From: CAZKAP01 sp964552195
GTDB taxonomy: Bacteria; Bacteroidota; Bacteroidia; Flavobacteriales; Flavobacteriaceae
Length of the DNA: 64,000 nucleotides
Direction: 5' to 3'
Assembly (NCBI GenBank): GCA_964552195.1
Contig: CAZKFM010000002.1
Span: 186,001-250,000, forward strand
Below are positions 1 to 8,028 of this stretch, piece after piece; positions within the stretch are counted from its first letter, which is position 1; each line of letters opens with the position of its first letter. The position numbers and the translations under genes were made by a program. Below the pieces are notes generated by a model. The model was not told the origin of the DNA, searched no databases, and was given only the letters and a program-made list of their open reading frames with translations.

Positions 1-2
1 AC

Positions 3-566
3 CAGCAGGACCGCTTCGGGCCACAGGGAGATTTGGTTCTTCAGAAAAAACTGCTGGTGCAGCCCATACAGGATATGGTATTTGCTGAGGTACAAAAGAT
101 TGGACAGAACCGGAGGTACGATTTCATTTTCGACCGATCGGCGGATGTGGTTATGCTTTTTGCCGATAAAAGGCATGATTTGAGTGATGTGGTGCTGCGG
201 GAAATTGGCCGTACCAAGAAGATTAGTGCCTCAAAGCGCAAGCAGGAGGAACTGGAACGCATGGAGCAACTGCGCGAGGAGGGCATAGTAGCGCCCGAAG
301 AGGAGAACGAACAACTCAAGGAACGCAAGGATGCCGTATCCAAGATCCGCGACGAGCGCCAGCAGCAGTTGGAAGAACACAGGGCCGAGCAATTGCGCCT
401 AAGGGAAGAAAGGCGGAAAGCCTATGAGGATAGACGAAAGAAGCTCCTGGAAGAGCGGGAGAAGAGGCAACGCGAGAAGTTAAAAGGAAGAGGGGAAGCT
501 AAGGATAGTCTGCCCGAGGCCGCAAAGGATACGGTTCCCATGTTGCCAAACGATAATAAACTATAA
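3..566 (+). CDS. OmpH/Skp-family periplasmic chaperone, 5' end cut by window edge
   Basis: The reading frame is open from base 3, so the start codon and signal peptide lie outside the window. The visible part (about 187 residues) begins with the OmpH core, including a KLLVQPIQDMVF-type helix and a YDFIFDRSADVVML strand, as in Skp. It then runs into a long Lys/Glu/Arg-rich coiled coil from about residue 75 that ends in a low-complexity charged tail, longer than in E. coli Skp. Skp-like proteins hold unfolded outer-membrane proteins in the periplasm. A second OmpH gene follows 26 bp downstream and murI comes next. In Flavobacteriaceae this pair usually follows bamA, which would lie just upstream. 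Family call is firm; the partner proteins are inferred. Confidence 0.88.
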   Translation, partial: QQDRFGPQGDLVLQKKLLVQPIQDMVFAEVQKIGQNRRYDFIFDRSADVVMLFADKRHDLSDVVLREIGRTKKISASKRKQEELERMEQLREEGIVAPEEENEQLKERKDAVSKIRDERQQQLEEHRAEQLRLREERRKAYEDRRKKLLEEREKRQREKLKGRGEAKDSLPEAAKDTVPMLPNDNKL

Positions 567-592
567 ACACCACAATTTAATTAACTAAGAAA

Positions 593-1102
593 ATGAAACA
601 GCTAGGTAAATTATTTATGGCACTTTGTGTGGGATTGCTGTCCTTCACCGGCCTGCAAGCTCAGGATAAAGTCGCCCACATCAACGTTCAGCAACTGCTG
701 GCCGATATGCCGGAAATGAAGGCCGCCCAGGCCGAATTAAAGAAACTCCAGGACGTCTATCGGGCAGATATCGAGAGTTCCATGACCGAACTCAAGAATA
801 AATACGCACTCTACCAGCAGGAGGCTGCCAGCAAGACGGCTGATGAGAACAAGCGCCGAGTCGATGAGTTGGCAGGTTTCGAACGCCAAATCTCTCAGGC
901 CGAACAAACAGCGATGCAGGAAATGCAAAAGAAACAAACAGAACTTTTCAAGCCGATATCAGAGAAAGCTAAGGCGGCCATCGAAAAGGTTGCGGCCGAG
1001 CAGGGTTTCCTATATGTAATGGACTCCAGCCCAGGTCTCGGGCTGATCGTTGCCAAGGGTAAGGACCTGCTGCCAGAGGTGAAGAAGGAACTGGGTTTCT
1101 AA
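593..1102 (+). CDS. OmpH/Skp-family periplasmic chaperone
   Basis: This 169-residue protein has a clear Sec signal peptide (MKQLGKLFMALCVGLLSFTG, cleavage near LQAQ). The mature part is the usual OmpH length: an N-terminal strand (KVAHINVQQLLADMPEM), a long alpha-helical coiled-coil arm rich in Lys, Glu and Gln (about residues 40-125), and a C-terminal strand with the typical FLYVMDSSPGLGLIVAKGKDL ending. It is the second of two tandem OmpH paralogs. This one lacks the long charged tail of its neighbour. The role is inferred from the family: a holdase for outer-membrane proteins on their way to BAM. A strong terminator follows, so the pair probably ends an upstream transcript. Confidence 0.93.
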   Translation: MKQLGKLFMALCVGLLSFTGLQAQDKVAHINVQQLLADMPEMKAAQAELKKLQDVYRADIESSMTELKNKYALYQQEAASKTADENKRRVDELAGFERQISQAEQTAMQEMQKKQTELFKPISEKAKAAIEKVAAEQGFLYVMDSSPGLGLIVAKGKDLLPEVKKELGF

Positions 1103-1131
1103 GCCCTTCTCATCACAGCATAAATTAAATT

Positions 1132-1157
1132 CGCCTGGATCTCCGGGCGTTTTTTTT
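1132..1157 (+). terminator. Rho-independent terminator after the ompH pair
   Basis: A 7-bp stem CGCCTGG / CCGGGCG (one G-U pair) with a 4-nt loop is followed by eight T residues. It ends two bases before the murI GTG start, so murI either depends on readthrough or has a promoter close to or inside this hairpin. Confidence 0.85.
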
Positions 1158-1159
1158 AC

Positions 1160-2026
1160 GTGAATACACCTGTAGGCATATTGGATTCGGGTATAGGCGG
1201 TCTGACCATTTGGTCCGCGATTAGGAATGCCCTGCCCGATGAGTCCTTCGCTTATTTCTCGGATGGGGCCTACGCACCGTATGGGGATAAATCTCCCGAA
1301 TTTATAGCCGAGCGATCGGAGCGGGTAGTGGAGATGCTCCTGGATTGGAATATAAAGCTATGTGTGGTGGCTTGCAATACGGCTACCACGAATGCCATAG
1401 ATCATCTCAGAAGCCGATTTAACCTGCCCTTTGTGGGAGTGGAACCCGCGATCAAACCGGCAGCAAGGCAGAGTCTAAGGGGTAAGATCGGTGTACTTGC
1501 GACGGCAGGTACCCTGAGCAGTCCTTTGTATCAGGAAACGGCGCGCCGGTTTGCCTCTGAAGTCGAGGTAGTAACCGTTGTCGGTGCCGGTCTTGTAGAG
1601 CACATGGAGCGCAAGCCCTGGGACGACCCGGATCTGCTCCGTCTCCTGGACAGGTATATGGAGCCTTTTCGCAAGGCCCGAATAGACATACTCGTACTCG
1701 GATGTACGCACTATCCGTTTTTGGAGAAAGCCATACGTGAGCTCTTTCCCTATGAGATCACCATACTGGATTCTTCGGATGCGGTAGCCCGGCGCACAAA
1801 AGAACTGCTAAGGGCAGACGGGCTGTGCAGGAGTGAGGAGGAAGTACCTGGGATTCCCGGCCTTGTGGACGGGAATGAAATTCGGCAATGGTTAATGAAA
1901 AAAGAATTGCAGGCTCTGGTGCCAGCAGGAGAAAGGCCGGTACCCGGAATCTTCCTCAGTAGCGGGCCTGTCCCTACGATAACCAGGGCACTGAACTATC
2001 TGGGTGTTTTTGCAGATCCTTTCTGA
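1160..2026 (+). CDS. murI: Glutamate racemase
   Basis: Converts L-glutamate to D-glutamate for peptidoglycan. The 288-residue product has the family signatures: GILDSGIGGLTI at the N terminus, the first catalytic cysteine in VACNTATTNA (near residue 72) and the second in VLGCTHYPFLE (near residue 180). The start is GTG; no in-frame ATG fits the conserved NTPVGILDSG beginning. The last 53 bp overlap the convergent folA 3' end. Length is normal for MurI (about 265-290 residues). A terminator immediately upstream separates it from the ompH genes. Confidence 0.95.
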   Translation: MNTPVGILDSGIGGLTIWSAIRNALPDESFAYFSDGAYAPYGDKSPEFIAERSERVVEMLLDWNIKLCVVACNTATTNAIDHLRSRFNLPFVGVEPAIKPAARQSLRGKIGVLATAGTLSSPLYQETARRFASEVEVVTVVGAGLVEHMERKPWDDPDLLRLLDRYMEPFRKARIDILVLGCTHYPFLEKAIRELFPYEITILDSSDAVARRTKELLRADGLCRSEEEVPGIPGLVDGNEIRQWLMKKELQALVPAGERPVPGIFLSSGPVPTITRALNYLGVFADPF

Positions 2027-2507
2027 TATAGTGCTCAAAAGTAAACGAATATGCGTGTCTTGCATCCGCCGGGTGATACTGATTCCAAAGGAGTTTCCAT
2101 CGATCGTTTTCTATAGTGGGGAAATAGGTGTCTCCATCGAGTTCCGTGTGAATACGGGTTAACTCGATGTGGGTAGCGAACTCCATGGCCTGACGGTAAA
2201 TGGTTCCTCCCCCTGTTATGAACGCGAGTTCGTGCTCGCCAACCCGGGATATGGCTTCCTCCAGGCTTGAGGTCAGGGTTACCGGAAATGGAGGTTCATA
2301 GCCGTCATTACCGGTAATGACAATGTGTTCTCTCTTGGGCAGGGCCGATGGAAAAGTCTCCAATGTCTTTCGGCCCATGATAATTTTGTGACCGGTGGTA
2401 AGAGTCTTGAACCGCCGGAAGTCGTCCGGAAGGTGCCAGGGCAAATCCTGGGCTACTCCCAGTACGTTGTTTTCCGTAGCGGCTGCTATTATAACCAGTT
2501 TTCTCAG
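1974..2507 (-). CDS. folA: Dihydrofolate reductase, apparent CTG start
   Basis: Reduces dihydrofolate to tetrahydrofolate, in step with thyA at 9.3-10.1 kb. Motifs: the N-terminal beta strand LVIIAAATENNVLG, then DLPWHLPDDFRRFK with the catalytic acidic residue after WHLP, GHKIIMGRKTLETFP for NADPH binding, and a late AFITGGGTIY glycine motif. The nearest conventional start is a TTG at 2444, inside DLPWHLP, which would delete the essential first strand. The reading frame continues upstream without ATG, GTG or TTG to a CTG at 2507-2505 that overlaps the preceding gene's TGA in a 4-bp CTGA. I place the start there. The product is about 177 residues, normal for the family. The 3' end overlaps murI. 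Confidence 0.9.
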   Translation of the reverse strand: MRKLVIIAAATENNVLGVAQDLPWHLPDDFRRFKTLTTGHKIIMGRKTLETFPSALPKREHIVITGNDGYEPPFPVTLTSSLEEAISRVGEHELAFITGGGTIYRQAMEFATHIELTRIHTELDGDTYFPTIENDRWKLLWNQYHPADARHAYSFTFEHYIRKDLQKHPDSSVPWLS

Positions 2508-2902
2508 GGCGCTTCGGATTTATTGACTTTGGAAAGGGGGAATTCGGTTTCAATCTCCTTCTGAATCTCAGCTATACGTTTTTTCTGTTTCTCGATGAGT
2601 GCTTCCCGTTGCCGCTGTTCCCATTCGCTGCCCATAAACCCGGAGAAAACGAATACCTGCAGTGCGTGCAGTGCCAAAAGAAAGGCCCACATGGCGATAG
2701 CCGCCTGATACCAGTGCATGGGACCACCCACCCCGGCCAATATGTTCAGGGCAAACAGCAACAGGGAGCCGGGCAGAAAAACCAAAGCATGCTGGTACAG
2801 CCATTTCTTCTGCCGAACCCGCTTCCGCGCATTGCGTTCGATTTTGCGCTCCTCCGCTGTACGGGGGTCGGAGCTTTTTGTTTTTGTAAATTTCCACTTC
2901 AT
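2504..2902 (-). CDS. 2TM-domain membrane protein
   Basis: A 132-residue protein with a basic N-terminal cytoplasmic segment (about residues 1-35, rich in Lys and Arg), two hydrophobic helices (about 38-62 and 68-90), and a charged C-terminal helix that looks like a short coiled coil. This matches the 2TM domain family common in Flavobacteriia, often fused to LytTR regulators or standing alone as here. Function is not known. It shares a 4-bp overlap with folA and is probably transcribed with it. It is divergent from the PLP enzyme at 2938, leaving only 35 bp between the two start codons for both promoters. Confidence 0.8.
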   Translation of the reverse strand: MKWKFTKTKSSDPRTAEERKIERNARKRVRQKKWLYQHALVFLPGSLLLFALNILAGVGGPMHWYQAAIAMWAFLLALHALQVFVFSGFMGSEWEQRQREALIEKQKKRIAEIQKEIETEFPLSKVNKSEAP

Positions 2903-2937
2903 AACGATTGCTAAAGATACGAAAATCGCCTGCGGGC

Positions 2938-4053
2938 ATGAGTTTGAGAAGATCCGACTTTCCGCTCCTGGACCAGGGCATTTACGCCAATACGGCTAGT
3001 AGTGGTTTACTCTCCCGGCCTCTTTTGCACTGGCGCAGGGAAACCGACCGGGCCATGCTGGAAGGCCAGGGTATGGCACTAGCCGATGTGGGTTCCGCCC
3101 TGGAAAACACCCGACAGGTGGTTGCCAACTTCCTGAGTGCACAACCGAACCAAATCTCTTTGATTCCCAATTTCAGCTGGGGAATGAATGCCATATCCGC
3201 AGGGCTGGCTTCGGAATCCTATCGGGTGCTGGTGCTGGATAAAGACTATCCATCCCTGAACTGGCCAGCTGAAGATCAGGCCGCTCAAGTTGTAAGACTA
3301 GCCTGGACGGGTTCCATGGAAGATCGGATACATGAATCCATAAGCGCGCACAGCATCGATGTGCTTTGCGTGTCCATGGTGCAGTGGATCAATGGCTGGC
3401 GACTGGATTCCGATATGTATAGTAAACTAAGGCGTGTCTTTCCGGAGCTATTGATCATCGCTGATGCCACGCAGTTTCTGGGCACAGGGGCATTCGATTT
3501 CGAGGCTTCCGGCATTGATGTGCTGGGATGTAGTGGCTACAAATGGCTCTTGGGTGGATATGGCAATGGCTTCTTCGCCTTTAGCGACCGTGTACTCAAC
3601 CGCCTTAGGCCACCGGTAATTGGCAATAACTCCACGGCGACAAAGTCTGGAGAACGGGAGGTGATCCCATTGAATCGGACGCTGGAACCGGGGCATCTCG
3701 ATCCCTTAAGTTTTGGAAGCCTTTCCTTTTCCATAGAGTATCTTATGGATATTGGCCTGGATGTTATTGAAAGCCATCTAACGGGACTTCAGCAAAGAAC
3801 CCGCGAGCGTCTTGAAGACCTGCTGCCTGGGAATGAGCTGTTGCGAGAACCGGGACTGCAGGGTTCGATCTATTGGTTACCGGCCAATCAGTCTGTGTTC
3901 TCAGAACTTCAGGGATCGGGTATTTGGTGTTCGTGGCGAGACCAGGGCATTCGCCTCAGCTGGCATTTCTACAATTCTTATGAGGATATCGACAGGTTAT
4001 TTGACCTGCTCAAAACCGCGATTCGAAGTCATGGGTCGGCTGAGGGGGCTTGA
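2938..4053 (+). CDS. Class V aminotransferase-fold PLP enzyme
   Basis: A protein of about 371 residues of the aminotransferase class V/cysteine desulfurase fold. The PLP lysine is in VLGCSGYKWLLGGYGNGFF, and the phosphate-binding DATQF motif lies shortly before it. The frame can be extended to a TTG at 2908, but the ATG at 2938 fits the family's beginning (FPLLDQGIYANTASSGLLS) better. There is no conserved cysteine-bearing loop as in true NifS/SufS desulfurases, so a desulfurase role is not supported. The substrate cannot be read from sequence. EgtE-like C-S lyases share this fold and egtB/egtD lie 3 kb away, but the intervening unrelated genes make that link speculative. Confidence 0.85.
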   Translation: MSLRRSDFPLLDQGIYANTASSGLLSRPLLHWRRETDRAMLEGQGMALADVGSALENTRQVVANFLSAQPNQISLIPNFSWGMNAISAGLASESYRVLVLDKDYPSLNWPAEDQAAQVVRLAWTGSMEDRIHESISAHSIDVLCVSMVQWINGWRLDSDMYSKLRRVFPELLIIADATQFLGTGAFDFEASGIDVLGCSGYKWLLGGYGNGFFAFSDRVLNRLRPPVIGNNSTATKSGEREVIPLNRTLEPGHLDPLSFGSLSFSIEYLMDIGLDVIESHLTGLQQRTRERLEDLLPGNELLREPGLQGSIYWLPANQSVFSELQGSGIWCSWRDQGIRLSWHFYNSYEDIDRLFDLLKTAIRSHGSAEGA

Positions 4054-4182
4054 AAGGATGCCGCCTATAACTGAGAATTTTTCGCCTTTGCCCTCCAGCT
4101 CTTGAAATATTCCCAAAAGTTAGTCTGCAGGTTTTCAGGCTGGATTTTCTTTGATTTTTTTGTGCTGGATTTTAGGACAATC

Positions 4183-4479
4183 ATGGCGATTCAGAAGAAG
4201 TACTTAAGGAAGAGGCCGGTATGCCGGGTCACCTTCGAGGTGTGTGCGGAACAGGCACATGCGGTTTCTGTGGTAGGGGATTTTAACCACTGGAGGCCGG
4301 AGGGCAGTAAGCTCAGCAGGAACCGGGAAGGATGCTTTACGGGAACCTTTGAATTTCCCAGGGACAACGAGTACGAGTTCCGTTATTTAATCGACGAAAA
4401 CTTCGTCAATGAACCGGAGGCGGACACCTATCAATGGAATGAGTTCGCTCAGACGGAGAACTCTGTACTGCTAACCTGA
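4183..4479 (+). CDS. Small CBM48/early-set glycogen-binding-like protein
   Basis: A free-standing domain of 98 residues. It carries VSVVGDFNHWRPEGSKLSR (about residues 27-45) and YEFRYLIDENFVNEPEAD (about 64-82), the hallmark strands of the carbohydrate-binding module 48/isoamylase N-terminal fold seen in glycogen-branching enzymes and AMPK beta. There is no signal peptide or catalytic domain, so it is probably a cytoplasmic glucan-binding protein or adaptor. The frame stays open further upstream, but the basic start MAIQKKYLRKRP at 4183 is the natural beginning; the upstream extension is hydrophobic and unlike the family. Confidence 0.82.
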   Translation: MAIQKKYLRKRPVCRVTFEVCAEQAHAVSVVGDFNHWRPEGSKLSRNREGCFTGTFEFPRDNEYEFRYLIDENFVNEPEADTYQWNEFAQTENSVLLT

Positions 4480-4891
4480 ATCCGGACATAGTCATTATGA
4501 TGTGCCTTGCGGATCCGGGGTATACCCAATCAGACCCTTCGATCAGGTAAACCCTTGTTCAGAATACAATGAATGAGTTACAGAAGAGCAGGGTGAAGTG
4601 CTGAATACGCCGATTTTCCTTTTCACTACCCCGCTTTCTTCGTATCTTTAATAGGAAGACGATGGCATATCCCTCAGTCTTGCAGGCCCGCAATTATCCA
4701 GGTATCACCCACGATTTTACATTCTGAGACTGGCCTGCCCACCAACCGAAGCGCACCGGGTACATGTTCCCGTCGCTAACTGGGAACCACTAGTACATTA
4801 CTGCGCCGAGCGCAGAACGCAAGAGTCGTTTGTTTCGACCTTACGGATCGGGTTAATCACCTGTGTTGGGTTTATCTATAAATGCCTAACT
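4480..4891. other. 412-bp non-coding stretch upstream of the first pseudo-phosphatase gene
   Basis: I see no gene here. A possible -7 element TATCTTTA lies near 4643-4650 and would give a 5' leader of about 240 nt for the gene at 4892. The leader contains a perfect 6-bp hairpin, CTGCGC-CGA-GCGCAG, at 4801-4815. A 21-codon ORF at 4662-4727 has no support beyond its start and stop. Confidence 0.5.
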
Positions 4892-5626
4892 ATGAAACCA
4901 CAACTAGTCCCATTCGCTATACTGGGGTTTTTACTGCTCCAGGTGAATGCGATGAATGCCCAGACGAACATGGGGCTTATGAGCGAGCAACTGGAACAGT
5001 TGTCCAGGGAATCCGAGGTCACCTTAAGCACGGATGAGCTTGCTGTAATTGAGGTAATTGCATATGAAGTAGCCAGACTCTATGGACAGGAAGGCGGGGT
5101 CGATATCTCGTTCGTGGATTACGATAATTCGACCATTTCTCAGATGGCGGAGGTTTGGATGAACGCAGCTCTGCTTCACTTCGGTATTGAGGAGATTCGT
5201 GTTCACAGTTCCGGGCTTCAGCCGGATACTATTCATGTAGAAGCCCTTCTAACCTTTGAAAGGTGGGGGTTTATCGTGAGTATGGACTCCCTTCATCCAA
5301 AGCCTATGCTAACCCTGGATTATGGATCTGGAACCTGGAATGTATTTGCCAAGGGCATAGAGGCAGGCGAAATGAACGATCTCGTTCTTTATGTCGACCA
5401 GCACTGTGCGACTCACCTGCACGAAAAGGAACTCTCCGTAGTGAATTCGATACCCTTTATTCTGGGGACATCTCTAGATTGCCTGGACCAGAGTATAACA
5501 GAGTTCGCTGTGATCAATGGAAATATAGGGGTCAAGATGTTCCGATTAGTGGAACGTATCGAGGTTCTGTTGGTGGAGAACGGAAAGATAGGCCGGCAAC
5601 GGAAGAGTATGGATTACATCAATTAA
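4892..5626 (+). CDS. Secreted LMW protein-tyrosine-phosphatase-like protein with lost active site (copy 1)
   Basis: A 244-residue protein with a signal peptide (MKPQLVPFAILGFLLLQVNA). The mature part resembles the LMW-PTP/arsenate-reductase fold in the Bacteroidota version. A beta strand runs into VDYDNSTISQMAEVWMNAA (residues 75-93), which aligns with the P-loop strand and helix (CxxNSxRS-xxxQxW type). Next come IRVHSSGL, matching the SAGT strand, and ALLTFERWGF. The CX5R loop is degenerate: Asp76 stands at the Cys position and Ile82 at the Arg position, so phosphatase or arsenate reductase chemistry is not expected. A diverged paralog follows at 6163 with the same DYDNS core. Export plus conserved loss suggests a binding or sensing role; that is inference. 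A terminator follows. Confidence 0.7.
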   Translation: MKPQLVPFAILGFLLLQVNAMNAQTNMGLMSEQLEQLSRESEVTLSTDELAVIEVIAYEVARLYGQEGGVDISFVDYDNSTISQMAEVWMNAALLHFGIEEIRVHSSGLQPDTIHVEALLTFERWGFIVSMDSLHPKPMLTLDYGSGTWNVFAKGIEAGEMNDLVLYVDQHCATHLHEKELSVVNSIPFILGTSLDCLDQSITEFAVINGNIGVKMFRLVERIEVLLVENGKIGRQRKSMDYIN

Positions 5627-5740
5627 AACAAAATACTGACGGGAAAGGACGGTGGGAACATAGTCTGTTATTCGAAAGGATTAAGTGCTGAGGATATCGA
5701 ATAGCGGGCAGAAGAATGAAGCAGAATTCAGTCAGTAAAG

Positions 5741-5784
5741 GAAACTGGGGGTATACCAATGGGTAGCTCCCAGTTTCTGTTTTT
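5741..5784 (+). terminator. Rho-independent terminator
   Basis: GAAACTGGG (5741-5749) pairs perfectly with CCCAGTTTC (5769-5777), followed by the T-rich tract TGTTTTT. It closes the transcript of the first pseudo-phosphatase gene and isolates it from the second copy. Confidence 0.8.
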
Positions 5785-6162
5785 GGCCTATTATATTCAA
5801 AGTGCTATCTATTTATTAACAGGCCTTAAAATTCTTTATGTAAAATTTATGTTACCAAATAGGTTACAAATAGATAATTATTAAGTAACTTTTAATTAAC
5901 AAAAAATTAACAAAAGATATTTCCGACCCATCTTCTGAGGAGCGGTGGTAAATCTTGAAATCACCCCCGGCTGACTTTACCAACCGGTCAGAGCCCGATC
6001 TGGACAACTACTGCGAAAGAGAATTTATTGGGGCGTATTGTGAAGATATTTTCAGTTACAAGGAGTTCAGCCGGGTTGAGTGATGTTCCACGCAGCGGAT
6101 TCCATACGGGATTCGGATGCGGAAGAGATGGCAGGGTGCCGTCCTTAGAATGTTAACAAATA
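5785..6162. other. AT-rich intergenic region and long leader of the second pseudo-phosphatase gene
   Basis: No convincing gene. Positions 5790-5930 are strongly AT-rich compared with the surroundings and include TAACTTTT at 5886-5893, a one-mismatch match to the TAnnTTTG -7 element. If that is the promoter, the mRNA has an untranslated leader of about 260 nt. A CTGAC/GTCAG inverted repeat lies near 5971-5992. I recognise no known riboswitch. Confidence 0.45.
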
Positions 6163-6894
6163 ATGAGAGCTGTTATGAAGACACAAGTAATGCTACTGAC
6201 ACTGATGGGAATGTTAGTATTCCCAGTTTGTATGACCTTTGGCCAGAAAGCCAGTTGGTCGAATGATGAGATCGCCCAGTTCGCAACGGAGTCGCAGCAG
6301 CTGCTCGCTCCTGGCGAAATGGGACTTTTGAACAGGGTGGCCTTCGCCATTACAGATGAGTACGATCGGGAAAAGGGACTGGATGTACTCCTTATCGATT
6401 ACGATAATTCCGTGTTTTCCCAAATGGCAGAAGTCTGGATGCAGACCGCGCTTCTTCAGTATAATATTACGGGCATACGAGTACGGAGTGCCGGTATCGA
6501 CGTGGGCAGGGTAGATATGGATGCCCTTAAGACCTTTGATCAATGGGGTATCAAAGTAAAAAGGGACAAAATACATCCCGAAACCATGTTCGAGGTCGAT
6601 AACAACGGACTTCGATTTAATCTATTTGCCAAGAATATTACCCCGGATGAAGCCAGGGGTATCGTCCTCTTGGTCGATAAGCCTTGTGCAGCCAAGTATC
6701 TGGGAGATGACCTGAAGACCATGAATCTGCTTCGTTTCGAACTCGGACCGTCCGATAAGTGTATGAACGGAGATGAGATCGATTATGCCATGCTCAACAG
6801 GGAGATTGGCCATCGGGTAATGGTTCTGGCTCGCCAGATTAAAATGAATATGATTCAGAAGGAGGCCGTGCGCAAACATCGCATGCAGCGATAG
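6163..6894 (+). CDS. Secreted LMW protein-tyrosine-phosphatase-like protein with lost active site (copy 2)
   Basis: A 243-residue paralog of the gene at 4892. The signal peptide is clearest from the internal ATG at 6175 (MKTQVMLLTLMGMLVFPVC); either ATG could be used. LIDYDNSVFSQMAEVWMQTALL (residues 77-98) aligns with the phosphatase P-loop and following helix. Asp79 occupies the catalytic Cys position and Phe85 the Arg position. IRVRSAGI and ALKTFDQWGIKV match the SAGT strand and the next helix. The C-terminal part (GIVLLVDKPCAAKYL) aligns with the region that carries the general-acid loop in active members, again without clear acid residues. Both copies keep DYDNS and SQMAEVW exactly, so the altered loop looks selected rather than decayed. 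Confidence 0.7.
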   Translation: MRAVMKTQVMLLTLMGMLVFPVCMTFGQKASWSNDEIAQFATESQQLLAPGEMGLLNRVAFAITDEYDREKGLDVLLIDYDNSVFSQMAEVWMQTALLQYNITGIRVRSAGIDVGRVDMDALKTFDQWGIKVKRDKIHPETMFEVDNNGLRFNLFAKNITPDEARGIVLLVDKPCAAKYLGDDLKTMNLLRFELGPSDKCMNGDEIDYAMLNREIGHRVMVLARQIKMNMIQKEAVRKHRMQR

Positions 6895-6961
6895 TATGCG
6901 GCGTGTTGGTGAATCTCCGGGCAGATGCCCTGTTTGGAGAAGCGCCCGTATGGTCTCAGGG

Positions 6962-6996
6962 AAACCGGGAGGAGTTTAGGATTCTTCCCGGTTTTT
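6962..6996 (+). terminator. Rho-independent terminator overlapping the 3' end of egtD
   Basis: AAACCGGGA (6962-6970) pairs with TCCCGGTTT (6986-6994), and the T run continues to 6996. It serves the plus-strand gene ending at 6894. On the minus strand it lies at the egtD stop codon and has no good T tract. Confidence 0.8.
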
Positions 6997-7965
6997 CGTT
7001 TGGGTGGCATACCATTCTGGCAAACCGAAGAGGTAGTTGGCATACCACTCCTTTCCGTCCCGGAACGAGTTAATGATTTGCAGACCTGCTTTATCTGAGA
7101 GCCAGCGGATTACATCGTGATCGTATTTCTGGGAAATTTCGGTATGTATGGTTTCCCAGGGGTCGAACCGGAATTCGGTTTCCAGTTTATCAATCCGAAC
7201 GGTCTGATCCCGGGTCGATATCAGGAAGCTCTTACAGGTGCCGGTCTCGGGATCGTAGCTTTCCCAGTGCCTGAAGTGGTCGGTATTGAAATTACCGCCA
7301 AGCTCGCGGTTGATCCGAAGCAGAACGTTCTTGTTGAATGCCTCGGTTACACCCGTCGAGTCCGAGTAAGCCGTGCGTATGGTTTTCGGGTCTTTTTTCA
7401 GATCAAAGCCTATCAGCAGTAGATCTCCGGGATTGAGTTTTCTCCCCAATTCCGTGAGGAATTCCACAGCCTGTGGATGGAGCAGGTTGCCTATATTGGA
7501 GCCGAGGAAAAGTACCAGTTTCCTTCGTTCTTTAAGCCTACCGATATCTTCCAGTGTCTCGAAATAGGTTCCGTTCAACGGAATAATGGAAAGCTCGGGC
7601 AGTGCATCCTTCATTTTACGTGTTACCAATTCGAGCGCATTTGAGCTGATGTCGATAGGCCTGTAGGTGATTTGAATACCCTCCTGAAGAAATGCCTCGA
7701 GCAGCACACGGGTCTTTTTCCCGTCTCCAGCACCGAGTTCCACTATATCCCATTCGGTTTCGCGATTCAGGAAAGAGGCTATACGCTGCTTGTGCTCGCG
7801 AAATAACTCCCATTCACATCGGGTCAGATAGTATTCGGGCAGTTCGGTAATCTGCTGGAAGAGGCGGTCGCCTGCAGAGTCGTATATGTATTTAGAGGGC
7901 AGGCTCTTCGGGTACTTCTTCAGTCCTTCGAAAACTTCTCGCTCGAAGTCGGATGTAAATTCCAT
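6976..7965 (-). CDS. egtD: L-histidine N-alpha-methyltransferase
   Basis: Trimethylates histidine to hercynine using SAM, the first step of ergothioneine synthesis. The 329-residue product matches EgtD along its length: LPSKYIYDSAGDRLFQQITELPEYYLTRCE at the N terminus (substrate-binding region), the SAM motif DIVELGAGDGKKTRVLL, then YRPIDISSNAL and LVLFLGSNIGNL, and a C-terminal EISQKY segment typical of the family. egtB lies 63 bp upstream in the same direction, so the two are likely one operon. No egtA or egtC is visible. Confidence 0.93.
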   Translation of the reverse strand: MEFTSDFEREVFEGLKKYPKSLPSKYIYDSAGDRLFQQITELPEYYLTRCEWELFREHKQRIASFLNRETEWDIVELGAGDGKKTRVLLEAFLQEGIQITYRPIDISSNALELVTRKMKDALPELSIIPLNGTYFETLEDIGRLKERRKLVLFLGSNIGNLLHPQAVEFLTELGRKLNPGDLLLIGFDLKKDPKTIRTAYSDSTGVTEAFNKNVLLRINRELGGNFNTDHFRHWESYDPETGTCKSFLISTRDQTVRIDKLETEFRFDPWETIHTEISQKYDHDVIRWLSDKAGLQIINSFRDGKEWYANYLFGLPEWYATQTKNREES

Positions 7966-8028
7966 ACTAAGTTATAGTGGGTTTTGAATTGAATGCCGGA
8001 TGCTGTTTCACGAGATTCAACGAAACGA

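Noticed and set aside
2938..4053. EgtE (ergothioneine C-S lyase)
   Set aside because: The fold is right, but unrelated genes separate it from egtB/egtD on the other strand, and nothing in the sequence points to that substrate.
4662..4727. A 21-codon leader-type ORF upstream of the first pseudo-phosphatase
   Set aside because: No codon bias of interest, no terminator or alternative pairing nearby, and a start/stop this short is expected by chance.
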